The translations under genes were made by a program, and so were the position numbers. Positions 1-7,628 of a stretch of DNA of 64,000 nt are shown here, in pieces (the stretch's first letter is position 1; the number at the start of each line of letters is the position of its first letter). Under the pieces are notes generated by a model. The model was given only the letters and a program-made list of their open reading frames with translations. It was not told the origin of the DNA and ran no database searches. Source of the DNA: Enterobacter asburiae (GTDB lineage Bacteria > Pseudomonadota > Gammaproteobacteria > Enterobacterales > Enterobacteriaceae); assembly GCF_024599655.1 (NCBI RefSeq), contig NZ_CP102247.1, positions 3,658,001 to 3,722,000 of the forward strand, in the 5' to 3' direction.

Positions 1-333
1 GACACCGCGACCGCCCTCGGCAACCGCGTGGCGCGCACGCAGCTGATTGGTCTGCTCGCCATCACGGTTCTGTGCGGCAGCGCGACCGCGGTGGTCGGCC
101 CGATCGCCTTTATTGGCCTGATGATGCCGCACATGGCGCGCTGGCTGGTGGGGGCGGATCACCGCTGGTCGCTGCCGGTGACGCTGCTGGCCACCCCTGC
201 TCTGCTGCTGTTTGCGGACGTGCTGGGCCGCCTGCTGGTGCCCGGCGAGCTGCGCGTCTCGGTGGTCAGCGCCTTTATCGGCGCGCCGGTGCTGATCTTC
301 CTGGTTCGTCGTAAACGCGGAGGTGGCGCATGA
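1..333 (+). CDS. fepD: Ferric enterobactin ABC permease FepD, C-terminal part
   Basis: The gene is open from base 1, so only its last 110 residues are in the window. These residues are very hydrophobic and contain a Pro-His-Met-Ala-Arg segment after a Gly-Pro-Ile-Ala-Phe-Ile-Gly run, the hallmark of BtuC/FecCD-type inner-membrane permeases. FepD pairs with FepG to form the channel that takes Fe-enterobactin from FepB across the inner membrane. Its stop overlaps the fepG start, and fepC follows, giving fepD-fepG-fepC as in E. coli. The name rests on this order; the paralogue FepG is a separate downstream gene. Confidence 0.9.
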   Translation, partial: DTATALGNRVARTQLIGLLAITVLCGSATAVVGPIAFIGLMMPHMARWLVGADHRWSLPVTLLATPALLLFADVLGRLLVPGELRVSVVSAFIGAPVLIFLVRRKRGGGA

Positions 334-1322
334 TGGCCCCGTCCCGTCGTTTACTCACCAGCGTCTCGCTGCTGCTTATCGCCATTCTGCTGCTGGCGGT
401 CTGGAGCCTGTGCAGCGGCGTGGTGACGCTCGATTTTGCGCAGGTGTTTAACGCCCTGCTCGGCAGCGCGCCGCGCAACATCACCATGGTGGTGACGGAG
501 TGGCGACTGCCCCGCGTGGCGATGGCGATTCTGGTCGGCGCGGCGCTCGGCGTGAGCGGTGCGATATTCCAGTCGCTGATGCGCAACCCGCTCGGCAGCC
601 CGGACGTGATGGGCCTCAACACCGGGGCCTGGAGCGGCGTGCTGGTGGCGATGGTGCTGTTTGGTCAGCACCTGACGGCGATTACCTTTACGGCAATGGC
701 GGGCGGCATTCTGACGTCCTTACTGATCTGGGCGCTGGCCTGGCGCAACGGTATCGACACCTTCCGTCTGATCATCATCGGGATCGGTATACGCGCCATG
801 CTGATGGCCTTTAACACCTGGCTTTTACTGCAGGCCTCGCTGGAAACCGCGCTCTCCGCCGGGCTGTGGTACGCCGGTTCGCTCAACGGCCTGACGTGGG
901 GCAAAGCCTGGCCCGCCGCGCCGCTGATTTTGCTGATGTTTATCGGCGCGCTGCTGCTGGTGCGGCGTATGCGCCTGCTGGAGATGGGCGACGACAGCGC
1001 CTGCGCGCTGGGCGTGGGCGTCGAACGCTCGCGCCTGATGCTGATGCTGGTCGCCGTACTGCTGACCGCCGCCTCTACCGCTATCGCCGGGCCGATCTCG
1101 TTTATCGCCCTCGTGGCACCGCACATCGCCCGCCGCATTAGCGGGACGGCGCGCTGGGGCTTAACCCAGGCGGCGCTGTGCGGCGCGCTGCTGCTACTGG
1201 CCGCCGATCTCTGCGCCCAGCGGCTGTTTATGCCTTATCAACTGCCGGTGGGCGTGGTGACCGTCAGCCTCGGCGGGATTTACCTCATCGTCTTGCTCGT
1301 TCAGGAGTCACGCAGGAAATGA
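330..1322 (+). CDS. fepG: Ferric enterobactin ABC permease FepG
   Basis: A 330-residue polytopic membrane protein, the same length as E. coli FepG. It has the FecCD-family Pro-His-Ile-Ala-Arg-Arg motif near residue 270 and a conserved Arg-Leu-Pro-Arg stretch near residue 60. It forms the inner-membrane channel with FepD for ferric enterobactin. The ATG at 330 overlaps the fepD stop; an in-frame ATG at 333 is equally possible. Its own stop overlaps the fepC start in an ATGA junction, so the three genes are translationally coupled. Confidence 0.95.
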   Translation: MMAPSRRLLTSVSLLLIAILLLAVWSLCSGVVTLDFAQVFNALLGSAPRNITMVVTEWRLPRVAMAILVGAALGVSGAIFQSLMRNPLGSPDVMGLNTGAWSGVLVAMVLFGQHLTAITFTAMAGGILTSLLIWALAWRNGIDTFRLIIIGIGIRAMLMAFNTWLLLQASLETALSAGLWYAGSLNGLTWGKAWPAAPLILLMFIGALLLVRRMRLLEMGDDSACALGVGVERSRLMLMLVAVLLTAASTAIAGPISFIALVAPHIARRISGTARWGLTQAALCGALLLLAADLCAQRLFMPYQLPVGVVTVSLGGIYLIVLLVQESRRK

Positions 1323-2113
1323 CAGACACAACCACCCGCTTGCGCGGCGAAAACCTCACCCTCGGCTACGGCAAAAAAATCATTGCTCGTGACCTGTCCG
1401 TCGCCATTCCGGACGGCCACTTCACCGCAATTATTGGGCCAAACGGCTGCGGCAAATCGACCCTGCTGCGCACCCTGAGCCGCCTGATGACGCCGTCTGA
1501 AGGCAGCGTGTTCCTCGACGGGGAGCAGATCCAGCGCTTTGCCAGCAAAGAGGTAGCGCGGCGCATCGGGCTGCTGGCGCAGAACGCCACCACGCCGGGG
1601 GACATCACGGTGCAGGAGCTGGTCTCGCGCGGGCGCTATCCGCACCAGCCGCTGTTCACCCGCTGGCGCAAAGAGGACGACGAAGCGGTCAGCCGCGCGA
1701 TGGTAGCAACGGGGATTACCGATCTGGCCCAGCAGAGCGTGGACACTCTTTCCGGCGGACAGCGTCAGCGCGCCTGGATCGCGATGGTGCTAGCGCAGGA
1801 GACCTCCATCATGCTGCTGGACGAGCCGACGACCTGGCTCGACATCAGCCATCAGATTGATCTGCTGGAGCTGCTGAGCGAGCTCAACCGCACGCAGGGG
1901 TATACCCTGGCGGCGGTGCTGCACGATTTAAACCAGGCGTGCCGCTACGCTACACACCTGATTGCCTTGCGAGACGGTGAGATTGTGGCGCAGGGCGCGC
2001 CGAAAGAGATTGTAACGCCGGAGCTGATCGAGCGGATCTACGGCATGCGCTGCATGATTATTGACGATCCGGTGGCGGGCACGCCGCTGGTTGTGCCGTT
2101 AGGTCGGCGGTAA
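1319..2113 (+). CDS. fepC: Ferric enterobactin ABC transporter ATPase FepC
   Basis: A 264-residue ABC ATPase. Walker A is GPNGCGKS, the signature is LSGGQRQR and Walker B is MLLDEPTTWLD, all typical of iron-siderophore importers. It powers FepD/FepG for cytoplasmic import of ferric enterobactin. The start at 1319 was preferred to the longer open frame from 1178 because the protein then begins MTDTTTRLRG as in FepC and overlaps the fepG stop by four bases. It converges on entF. The E. coli gene fepE, which separates entF from fepC there, is absent. Confidence 0.95.
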   Translation: MTDTTTRLRGENLTLGYGKKIIARDLSVAIPDGHFTAIIGPNGCGKSTLLRTLSRLMTPSEGSVFLDGEQIQRFASKEVARRIGLLAQNATTPGDITVQELVSRGRYPHQPLFTRWRKEDDEAVSRAMVATGITDLAQQSVDTLSGGQRQRAWIAMVLAQETSIMLLDEPTTWLDISHQIDLLELLSELNRTQGYTLAAVLHDLNQACRYATHLIALRDGEIVAQGAPKEIVTPELIERIYGMRCMIIDDPVAGTPLVVPLGRR

Positions 2114-2115
2114 TT

Positions 2116-2195
2116 GCCGGGTGGCGGCTGCGCCTTACCCGGCCTACATTCTATTCTGCTCCCGTAGGCCGGGTAAGGCGCAGCCGCCACCCGGC
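2116..2195. repeat. REP/BIME-type inverted repeat between fepC and entF
   Basis: Two facing copies of a GC-rich element (GCCGGGTGGCGGC... and ...GCCGCCACCCGGC) are separated by a short AT-rich spacer, in the gap between convergent fepC and entF. Such elements are common extragenic repeats in enterobacteria and often stabilise or end transcripts. The same element recurs at 10712, 20074, 23544, 28515, 37767 and 57941 in this window. Confidence 0.85.
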
Positions 2196-2205
2196 GCTTT
2201 TGACG

Positions 2206-5200
2206 TTATCCCAATATCTCCCTCAACACCGGCCCGATCTTCTCAAACGCCTGCGGTGAAATGATATCCACGTGGGCGCAGTCCTGGCTGTACACCTCAA
2301 GCTCCGCCACCCACGGCGCCCACACAACCTGCGGATCCATCGTTCGCGTGCGCTCGGCGACGAACAGCGTCGCTTTGCCGTCAAACCGCGCGCTGTGCGC
2401 CGTGGTGAGCAGTCGTACCGCGTCGGCGTAGTTGCCTTCGATAGCGTTAAACAGCTCGCTGGAGCCCTGCCCCTGCTGGGCCGCGATAAACGCCTGACGC
2501 TCGCGCTCGATTTCCGCCAGCACTTCCGGGTCGAGGCCGTTGGCCTCTTTCTCCGCCCAGTTCTGGGTTTCCGGCGGCCAGGTATCCAGCAGGCCGAGGA
2601 AGGCCACCTCCTCACCCTGCTCGCGCAGACGGGCGGCAATGCCCTGCGCCAGCGTTCCGCCGAGGGAATAGCCGCACAGATAATACGGCCCCTGCGGCTG
2701 CTGCTTACGCAGCGTAGCCAGATGATACTCAATGACTCCATCCAGATCCGCACGCTGCTGCATCGGCCCGTCCGGGCGCGGCGACTGAATGCCGACGATA
2801 GACCAGCGCGGGCTGAGATAGCGCGCCAGCACGCTAAACTGCCAGGCAAAGCCGGACGCCGGATGGAAGCAGAACAGCGTCGGGCCGTCGCCTTCCCTCA
2901 GCGGGAGAAGGGTTTCATACCCCAGCCGCTGCGCCTGCTCGTCGCTCATCTGCGAGTCCAGCAGCGCGCTGAGCTTGCTCACCGTGGAGGCGACCATAAT
3001 CTGCCCCGGCGTCACCCTGCGCTCGAACGCGCGGCTTAGCTGCGCCGCCAGGCGCATCGCCAGCAGCGAGTGGCCACCGAGGGCAAAGAAGTCGGCCTCA
3101 ATGTCGTTGACCTCGCAGCCCAGTAGGACAGAAAACGCCTGCGCGACGGCGGCTTCGGTTTCCGTCTCCGGCGCGCGGCCGGAGATTTTACTCATCAGCT
3201 CCGGCAGCGGCAGCGCCTTGCGGTCGAGCTTGCCGTTCGCGCTGAGCGGCAGCGCGCTGATTTGCAGCAGCACCACCGGCACCATGTGCGGCGGCAGCTG
3301 CGCTTTGAGCAACTCCAGCAGCGCGTCGCGATCCAGCGGTAAGCCGGATTCAGAGACCACGTAGCCCACCAGCTGACGGGCATCGCCGCCGGTTGCCGCC
3401 GCCTGGTTGAACACGCAGGCGTGCGCCACGGCCTGGGCCACGTCCGGCAGCGACAGCATCGCCCGATCGATTTCACCCAGCTCGATGCGCTGGCCGCGAA
3501 TTTTCAGCTGATCGTCGCTGCGGCCGAGATATTCCACCGCGCCGTTGCCCAGCCAGCGGGCAACGTCGCCGGTGCGGTACATCCGCTCGCCGGGGGCAAA
3601 CGGGTCGGCAATAAAGCGGCTGGCGGTGAGATCCGGACGGCCCAGATACCCCTGCGCCAGCTGAATGCCGGTGAGATACAGATCCCCCGCCACGCCGAAC
3701 GGCACCGGGCGCATCATCGCGTCCAGAATGCGCAGCCCCGTGTTCCACACCGGGAAGCCAATCGGCACGCTGTTGCCTTCCACCGCCGCCAGCTCGGGAC
3801 CAAACGCCGGATACCAGCTCACGTCCACCGCCGCTTCGGTTGGGCCATAAAGGTTGTGCAGCGGCGCACGGGTGAGCTGCTCCCACTCGCGGCACAGCTC
3901 GGTCGGCAGCGCTTCGCCGCTGCAGAACACCTGCTTTAGGGTTTTGCAGCACGCCGCGTTTTCCGGCGTCAGCGAGGCGACAAAGGCCGCCAGCATCGAC
4001 GGCACGAAGTGGGTGGTGGTCACGCCGTACTGGGCGAAGAAGCTCAGCATCGCCTGCGGATCGCGGTGCGCGTCCGGCTCGGCCATCACCAGCTTCGCCC
4101 CGGCGATAAACGGCCACCAGAACTCCCACACCGACACGTCAAAGCTGCACGGCGTTTTCTGCGCCACCACGTCCGTCGCGTCCAGCGGGTAATGGTCCTG
4201 CATCCACTTCAGGCGGTTAACGATGGCGGTATGGCCGACCATGACCCCTTTCGGGCGGCCCGTCGAACCGGAGGTAAAGATGATGTACGCCGTCTGCTCC
4301 GGCGTCGCCAGGCGCAGCGGTTCCGCATCCGTGGTCGGTAACAGTGTGTTGTAACTAAACGAACTAATCGGCAGATTGCTAAAGCGCGAACGCTGTTCGT
4401 CGGTGGTAATGAGCAACGAAGGTTTGGCATCTTCCAGCATCATCCGCAGACGGTCATCCGGGTAGCCGGTGTCGAGCGGCAGCCACGCGGCACCGGCCTC
4501 AACGATGCCGTGCAGCGCCAGCGTCAGGAACACCGAGCGCGGCAGTGCCACCGCCACGCTGTCGCCCGGCTTCACGCCGCGCGCGCGCAGCAGGTTTGCC
4601 AGCGCGACCACCTGCTCGCGCATCTGACGATAGCTGAGCTCGACGTTTGCATCCGCCAGCGCGAGGGCGTCCGGCGTTTTGCTCGCCTGCTCCGCCACCA
4701 GCTCCGCCAGCGTGGTGGACGGCAGCGCCAGCCCGGTATCGTTGATGCGCGCCAGCTGCTGGTATTCCTGCTCTGAAACGGTTTCCACTTCGCCGCAGCG
4801 CAGGTCAGGGTTGGCCGCAAACTGCATCAGCATCGCGTTCAGACGCGCGACGTGACGGGTGAGCGTCCCTTCATCGTAACGCTGTTTATTGGCGAGGATC
4901 TCAATGCTCAAGCCGCCCTGCTCGTCCGGGAACAGCGCCAGCTCCAGATCGTTCACCGGGCCGGTTGCCAGCGTGTGGGTGATGGCCTCCACGCCGTCGA
5001 TATCCAGCTGATAGTCGAACACCTTGACGTTCAGCACCGGGCCAAACAGCGCTTCGTCGCCTGCGGCACGCCCGCCGTCGCGCACGATCTGCTCGGCGTC
5101 GTAGCGCTGGTGGCGGCGCATTTTTTTCAGCTGGTTCGCCAGGCGCAGCGCCAGCGCCGGCAGGCTCTCCTGCGGGTTAATATTCACCGCCAGCGGCAGG

Positions 5201-6063
5201 ACGTTGAGCACCGGCCCGGTCGCGGTCAGCGCGGCGGAGCCCATGCGGCGCATAAAGATAAACCCGGCGGCGTAGTCGAGCCGCCCGGTCAGGCGGCCCA
5301 GCCACAGCGCTACCAGCGCAAGGGCCAAATCGGTGCGCTGCGCCTGCCCTGCCGCCTGTGCAAGCTGGCTGAAGGCGCGACCGTCGGCGGCAATTTTCAG
5401 GCGCAGGATATCGGTTGTCGCCGCGCGGCCCGGTAAAGGAGCAGCAGAAAGCGACACCGGAGAAGGAAGCTGCCTGCGCTGCTCCGCCCAGAAGACACCG
5501 TCGCGTGCGTACGCCTCGCTGTCGCGATAGCGCTGATACTCGTCCACCACCTCGGCAAACGACGTAAACGGGGATGCGGGCGTCGGTTCACCCTTTTTCC
5601 ACGCGGCGTAAATAGCGGCGATCTGGCGGGTAATGGCCGGGAAGCTGAAGCCATCCACCACCAGATGGTGATAGCGCTGATACCAGTACCAGTGGCTTTC
5701 TCCCACCTGAATCAGCTGGTGAAACGCCAGCGGCTGACCGCTGTCGACGCGCAGGTTCTGGTTAAGATCGGCCTCCATTAGCGCCACGGCGGCGTCGTGA
5801 GAGGTAACGCGAACGATGGACGGTTCCGGCAGAATGAAGGTGTCATCCACCCACTGCCACACCTCGCCGTTCTCCTCGGCAAAACGCATCCGCAGGGTAT
5901 CGGCCTGCATCATGCCTTCAGCGATGGCTTTTGCCAGCAACGGCGCGTCGATATCGCCTTTCAGCTCGGTGTAGTGCGCCACGCTCCAGGCGTTTGGCAG
6001 GGAGGACAGCTGTTCCGCCATCCAGATACCCGGCTGGGCGGCGACGAGAGGAAGACGGTTCAT
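2206..6063 (-). CDS. entF: Enterobactin synthase NRPS module EntF
   Basis: A 1285-residue non-ribosomal peptide synthetase. Condensation domain at about 1-430 with the YHHLVVDGF active-site motif; adenylation domain at about 460-960 for L-serine with the TSGSTGRPKG P-loop; peptidyl-carrier domain with the GGHSLLAMR phosphopantetheine site near residue 1000; thioesterase at about 1050-1285 with GYSLGG. It loads serine, joins 2,3-dihydroxybenzoate to it and cyclotrimerises the product to enterobactin. The open frame extends upstream to 6195, but the ATG at 6063 gives MNRLPLVAAQPG as in EntF and overlaps the ybdZ stop by four bases. Length is close to E. coli EntF (1293). Confidence 0.97.
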   Translation of the reverse strand: MNRLPLVAAQPGIWMAEQLSSLPNAWSVAHYTELKGDIDAPLLAKAIAEGMMQADTLRMRFAEENGEVWQWVDDTFILPEPSIVRVTSHDAAVALMEADLNQNLRVDSGQPLAFHQLIQVGESHWYWYQRYHHLVVDGFSFPAITRQIAAIYAAWKKGEPTPASPFTSFAEVVDEYQRYRDSEAYARDGVFWAEQRRQLPSPVSLSAAPLPGRAATTDILRLKIAADGRAFSQLAQAAGQAQRTDLALALVALWLGRLTGRLDYAAGFIFMRRMGSAALTATGPVLNVLPLAVNINPQESLPALALRLANQLKKMRRHQRYDAEQIVRDGGRAAGDEALFGPVLNVKVFDYQLDIDGVEAITHTLATGPVNDLELALFPDEQGGLSIEILANKQRYDEGTLTRHVARLNAMLMQFAANPDLRCGEVETVSEQEYQQLARINDTGLALPSTTLAELVAEQASKTPDALALADANVELSYRQMREQVVALANLLRARGVKPGDSVAVALPRSVFLTLALHGIVEAGAAWLPLDTGYPDDRLRMMLEDAKPSLLITTDEQRSRFSNLPISSFSYNTLLPTTDAEPLRLATPEQTAYIIFTSGSTGRPKGVMVGHTAIVNRLKWMQDHYPLDATDVVAQKTPCSFDVSVWEFWWPFIAGAKLVMAEPDAHRDPQAMLSFFAQYGVTTTHFVPSMLAAFVASLTPENAACCKTLKQVFCSGEALPTELCREWEQLTRAPLHNLYGPTEAAVDVSWYPAFGPELAAVEGNSVPIGFPVWNTGLRILDAMMRPVPFGVAGDLYLTGIQLAQGYLGRPDLTASRFIADPFAPGERMYRTGDVARWLGNGAVEYLGRSDDQLKIRGQRIELGEIDRAMLSLPDVAQAVAHACVFNQAAATGGDARQLVGYVVSESGLPLDRDALLELLKAQLPPHMVPVVLLQISALPLSANGKLDRKALPLPELMSKISGRAPETETEAAVAQAFSVLLGCEVNDIEADFFALGGHSLLAMRLAAQLSRAFERRVTPGQIMVASTVSKLSALLDSQMSDEQAQRLGYETLLPLREGDGPTLFCFHPASGFAWQFSVLARYLSPRWSIVGIQSPRPDGPMQQRADLDGVIEYHLATLRKQQPQGPYYLCGYSLGGTLAQGIAARLREQGEEVAFLGLLDTWPPETQNWAEKEANGLDPEVLAEIERERQAFIAAQQGQGSSELFNAIEGNYADAVRLLTTAHSARFDGKATLFVAERTRTMDPQVVWAPWVAELEVYSQDCAHVDIISPQAFEKIGPVLREILG

Positions 6064-6272
6064 GCGCTTCCCTCCGCAAAATGGGAAGGGACAAGCGTGT
6101 GCCAGTGCCCGGCCAGCCACTGCTGGCACGCCTCCTGAGACTGCGCTTCGCACACCACGCGCCACCCCGCAGGCAGTTCGCACTGCTGCGGCCACAGGCT
6201 GTACTGCCCCTGGTCGTTTTGCAAAATGGCGAACTGTCCCTGCGGATTATCGAAAGGATTGCTGAATTCCAT
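6060..6272 (-). CDS. ybdZ: MbtH-like protein YbdZ
   Basis: A 70-residue protein of the MbtH family, with the NPFDNPQGQF start and the conserved Trp-rich pattern (SLWPQ, PAGWRVV, HWHTLVPSHF). MbtH proteins bind NRPS adenylation domains and raise their solubility and activity; the partner here is EntF, encoded immediately downstream with an ATGA overlap. It lies 10 bases after fes, preceded by a CGGAG ribosome site. Part of the fes-ybdZ-entF operon. Confidence 0.95.
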   Translation of the reverse strand: MEFSNPFDNPQGQFAILQNDQGQYSLWPQQCELPAGWRVVCEAQSQEACQQWLAGHWHTLVPSHFAEGSA

Positions 6273-6282
6273 ACAGACTCCG

Positions 6283-7482
6283 TTAGTGAATGAGCGGCTG
6301 CCAGAGGGTCATCAGCCCCTGCGTCAGCCCACCGCGCCAGCAAAGCGCATCATGCCCGCCGTCAACCTGACGCCAGAAAATCGGCTGCTGCGTATGTAGT
6401 TCGGCGAAAATCGCCTGATTCGCGCGGAAGATAAGCGGCTCGTTGCGCCCGGCCTCAAGGACGATACGCAGCCCGCTCGCGGTTAGCTCACCCGCTCTGA
6501 GCTGTTCGATGAGGCACCCTTCCAGCTGCCCGCCGCGGTGCGGCCACCAGTACGAGCCGGACTGGCTCAGCACGCAGCCAAAACGCTGCGGCCAGTTGAG
6601 GCCAGCATAAAGCGAAGAGAGTCCGCCAAAGCTCTGGCCCGCCACCACGGTACGGTCGGCGCGGTCGCTAAATGGCGCGAGATTGTTGACTTGAGGGAGA
6701 AGTTCTTCCTGCACCGCCAGCCAGAAATCGCGGTAACAGGGCAGTTCCCGGCTGCGATGTTCTGTATCGATCGCATCAATTAAGACGTAGACCGCAGGCG
6801 GCAGTTTGCGCTCGGTGGTGAGCGACGCCAGCGCGGGCCAGACGGGCATGCTTTCGGCCCAGAACTGCCCGTCAAGCAGCACCGCCAGCGGGCGTTGGGG
6901 GTTCTCGTCACCGGTGGTATAAATCCACACGCGGCGGCGGTTGTTCAAACGCGCGCTGTTCCACTCAATGCAGACCGGCGGCTGATACGGCGTATCGGGA
7001 CGACTCCAGCCGGGCTGAACGGGGGCGTCTGGCATCTCCAGCGCCGAGACGGCGTGGCCGCGCCCGCCGCGCCAGCTCTGCGGATTCAGCGGGTCGGAAA
7101 CCGCGTGCGGCAGCAGCCTGCGCCAGCCTTCGCGCAGCGCCATGCGGTCCGGCTGCGCGCCTTCAAACACTGCGCTGGCAAAATCATTTTCATTCACAGA
7201 AGGGATAAAACAGTAGCTCCCGCGCCACTCGGGGCTGAACTCGCCCTGCCACTGCCAGACGTCGGTATCCGGGATGCGTTCGAGGGACTGCGGGCGGGCA
7301 TGTTGATGGTGATCGGTCACGCCGGTGATGTAGAGCCAGACGCGTTTAACTGCTGACGTTTTCTGCGTTCCTGCCGGGTCTCGCCACCAGAAGGTGACGC
7401 GATAGCTCGCCCTCAGACGTTCCCATTCTGGCCCGTTTTTCGACTGCCACCAGGCTTCACTTCCCGTTGTTAACGCCGTCAC
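6283..7482 (-). CDS. fes: Enterochelin (ferric enterobactin) esterase Fes
   Basis: A 399-residue cytoplasmic serine esterase that cleaves imported ferric enterobactin to release iron. The catalytic serine lies in GQSFGG and the histidine in GGHDALCW. The best start is GTG at 7482: translation then begins (V)TALTTGSEAWW, matching E. coli Fes (400 aa), with AAGG-type ribosome bases just upstream. The frame is open to 7629, but the extra 49 codons run through the fes-fepA promoter and Fur-box region and are unlikely to be translated. Iron-repressed expression is expected from the Fur sites upstream. Confidence 0.95.
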   Translation of the reverse strand: MTALTTGSEAWWQSKNGPEWERLRASYRVTFWWRDPAGTQKTSAVKRVWLYITGVTDHHQHARPQSLERIPDTDVWQWQGEFSPEWRGSYCFIPSVNENDFASAVFEGAQPDRMALREGWRRLLPHAVSDPLNPQSWRGGRGHAVSALEMPDAPVQPGWSRPDTPYQPPVCIEWNSARLNNRRRVWIYTTGDENPQRPLAVLLDGQFWAESMPVWPALASLTTERKLPPAVYVLIDAIDTEHRSRELPCYRDFWLAVQEELLPQVNNLAPFSDRADRTVVAGQSFGGLSSLYAGLNWPQRFGCVLSQSGSYWWPHRGGQLEGCLIEQLRAGELTASGLRIVLEAGRNEPLIFRANQAIFAELHTQQPIFWRQVDGGHDALCWRGGLTQGLMTLWQPLIH

Positions 7483-7533
7483 CCTTATAACCTCATGTTT
7501 AACAGACTTTTTTGTTTCAGGACAAATTTTATT

Positions 7534-7564
7534 GATAATATTATTGATAACTATTTGCATTTGC
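7534..7564. promoter_or_regulatory. Fur box region of the divergent fes/fepA promoter
   Basis: An AT-rich stretch between fes and fepA contains overlapping GATAAT-type hexamers. The 19-mers starting at 7534 and 7546 each match the classical Fur consensus at about 12 of 19 positions by eye. The fes-fepA intergenic region is an established Fur target in E. coli. The assignment rests on position and on the hexamers. Confidence 0.7.
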
Positions 7565-7628
7565 AATAGCGTAATGCCCGCGCTGTGGGAAGCGCGCTCA
7601 TTAAATAACCATAAAAGCGGGACGTACA

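Noticed and set aside
6064..6195. 44-codon N-terminal extension of entF
   Set aside because: It lies inside ybdZ in another frame and does not resemble EntF; the ATG at 6063 fits exactly.
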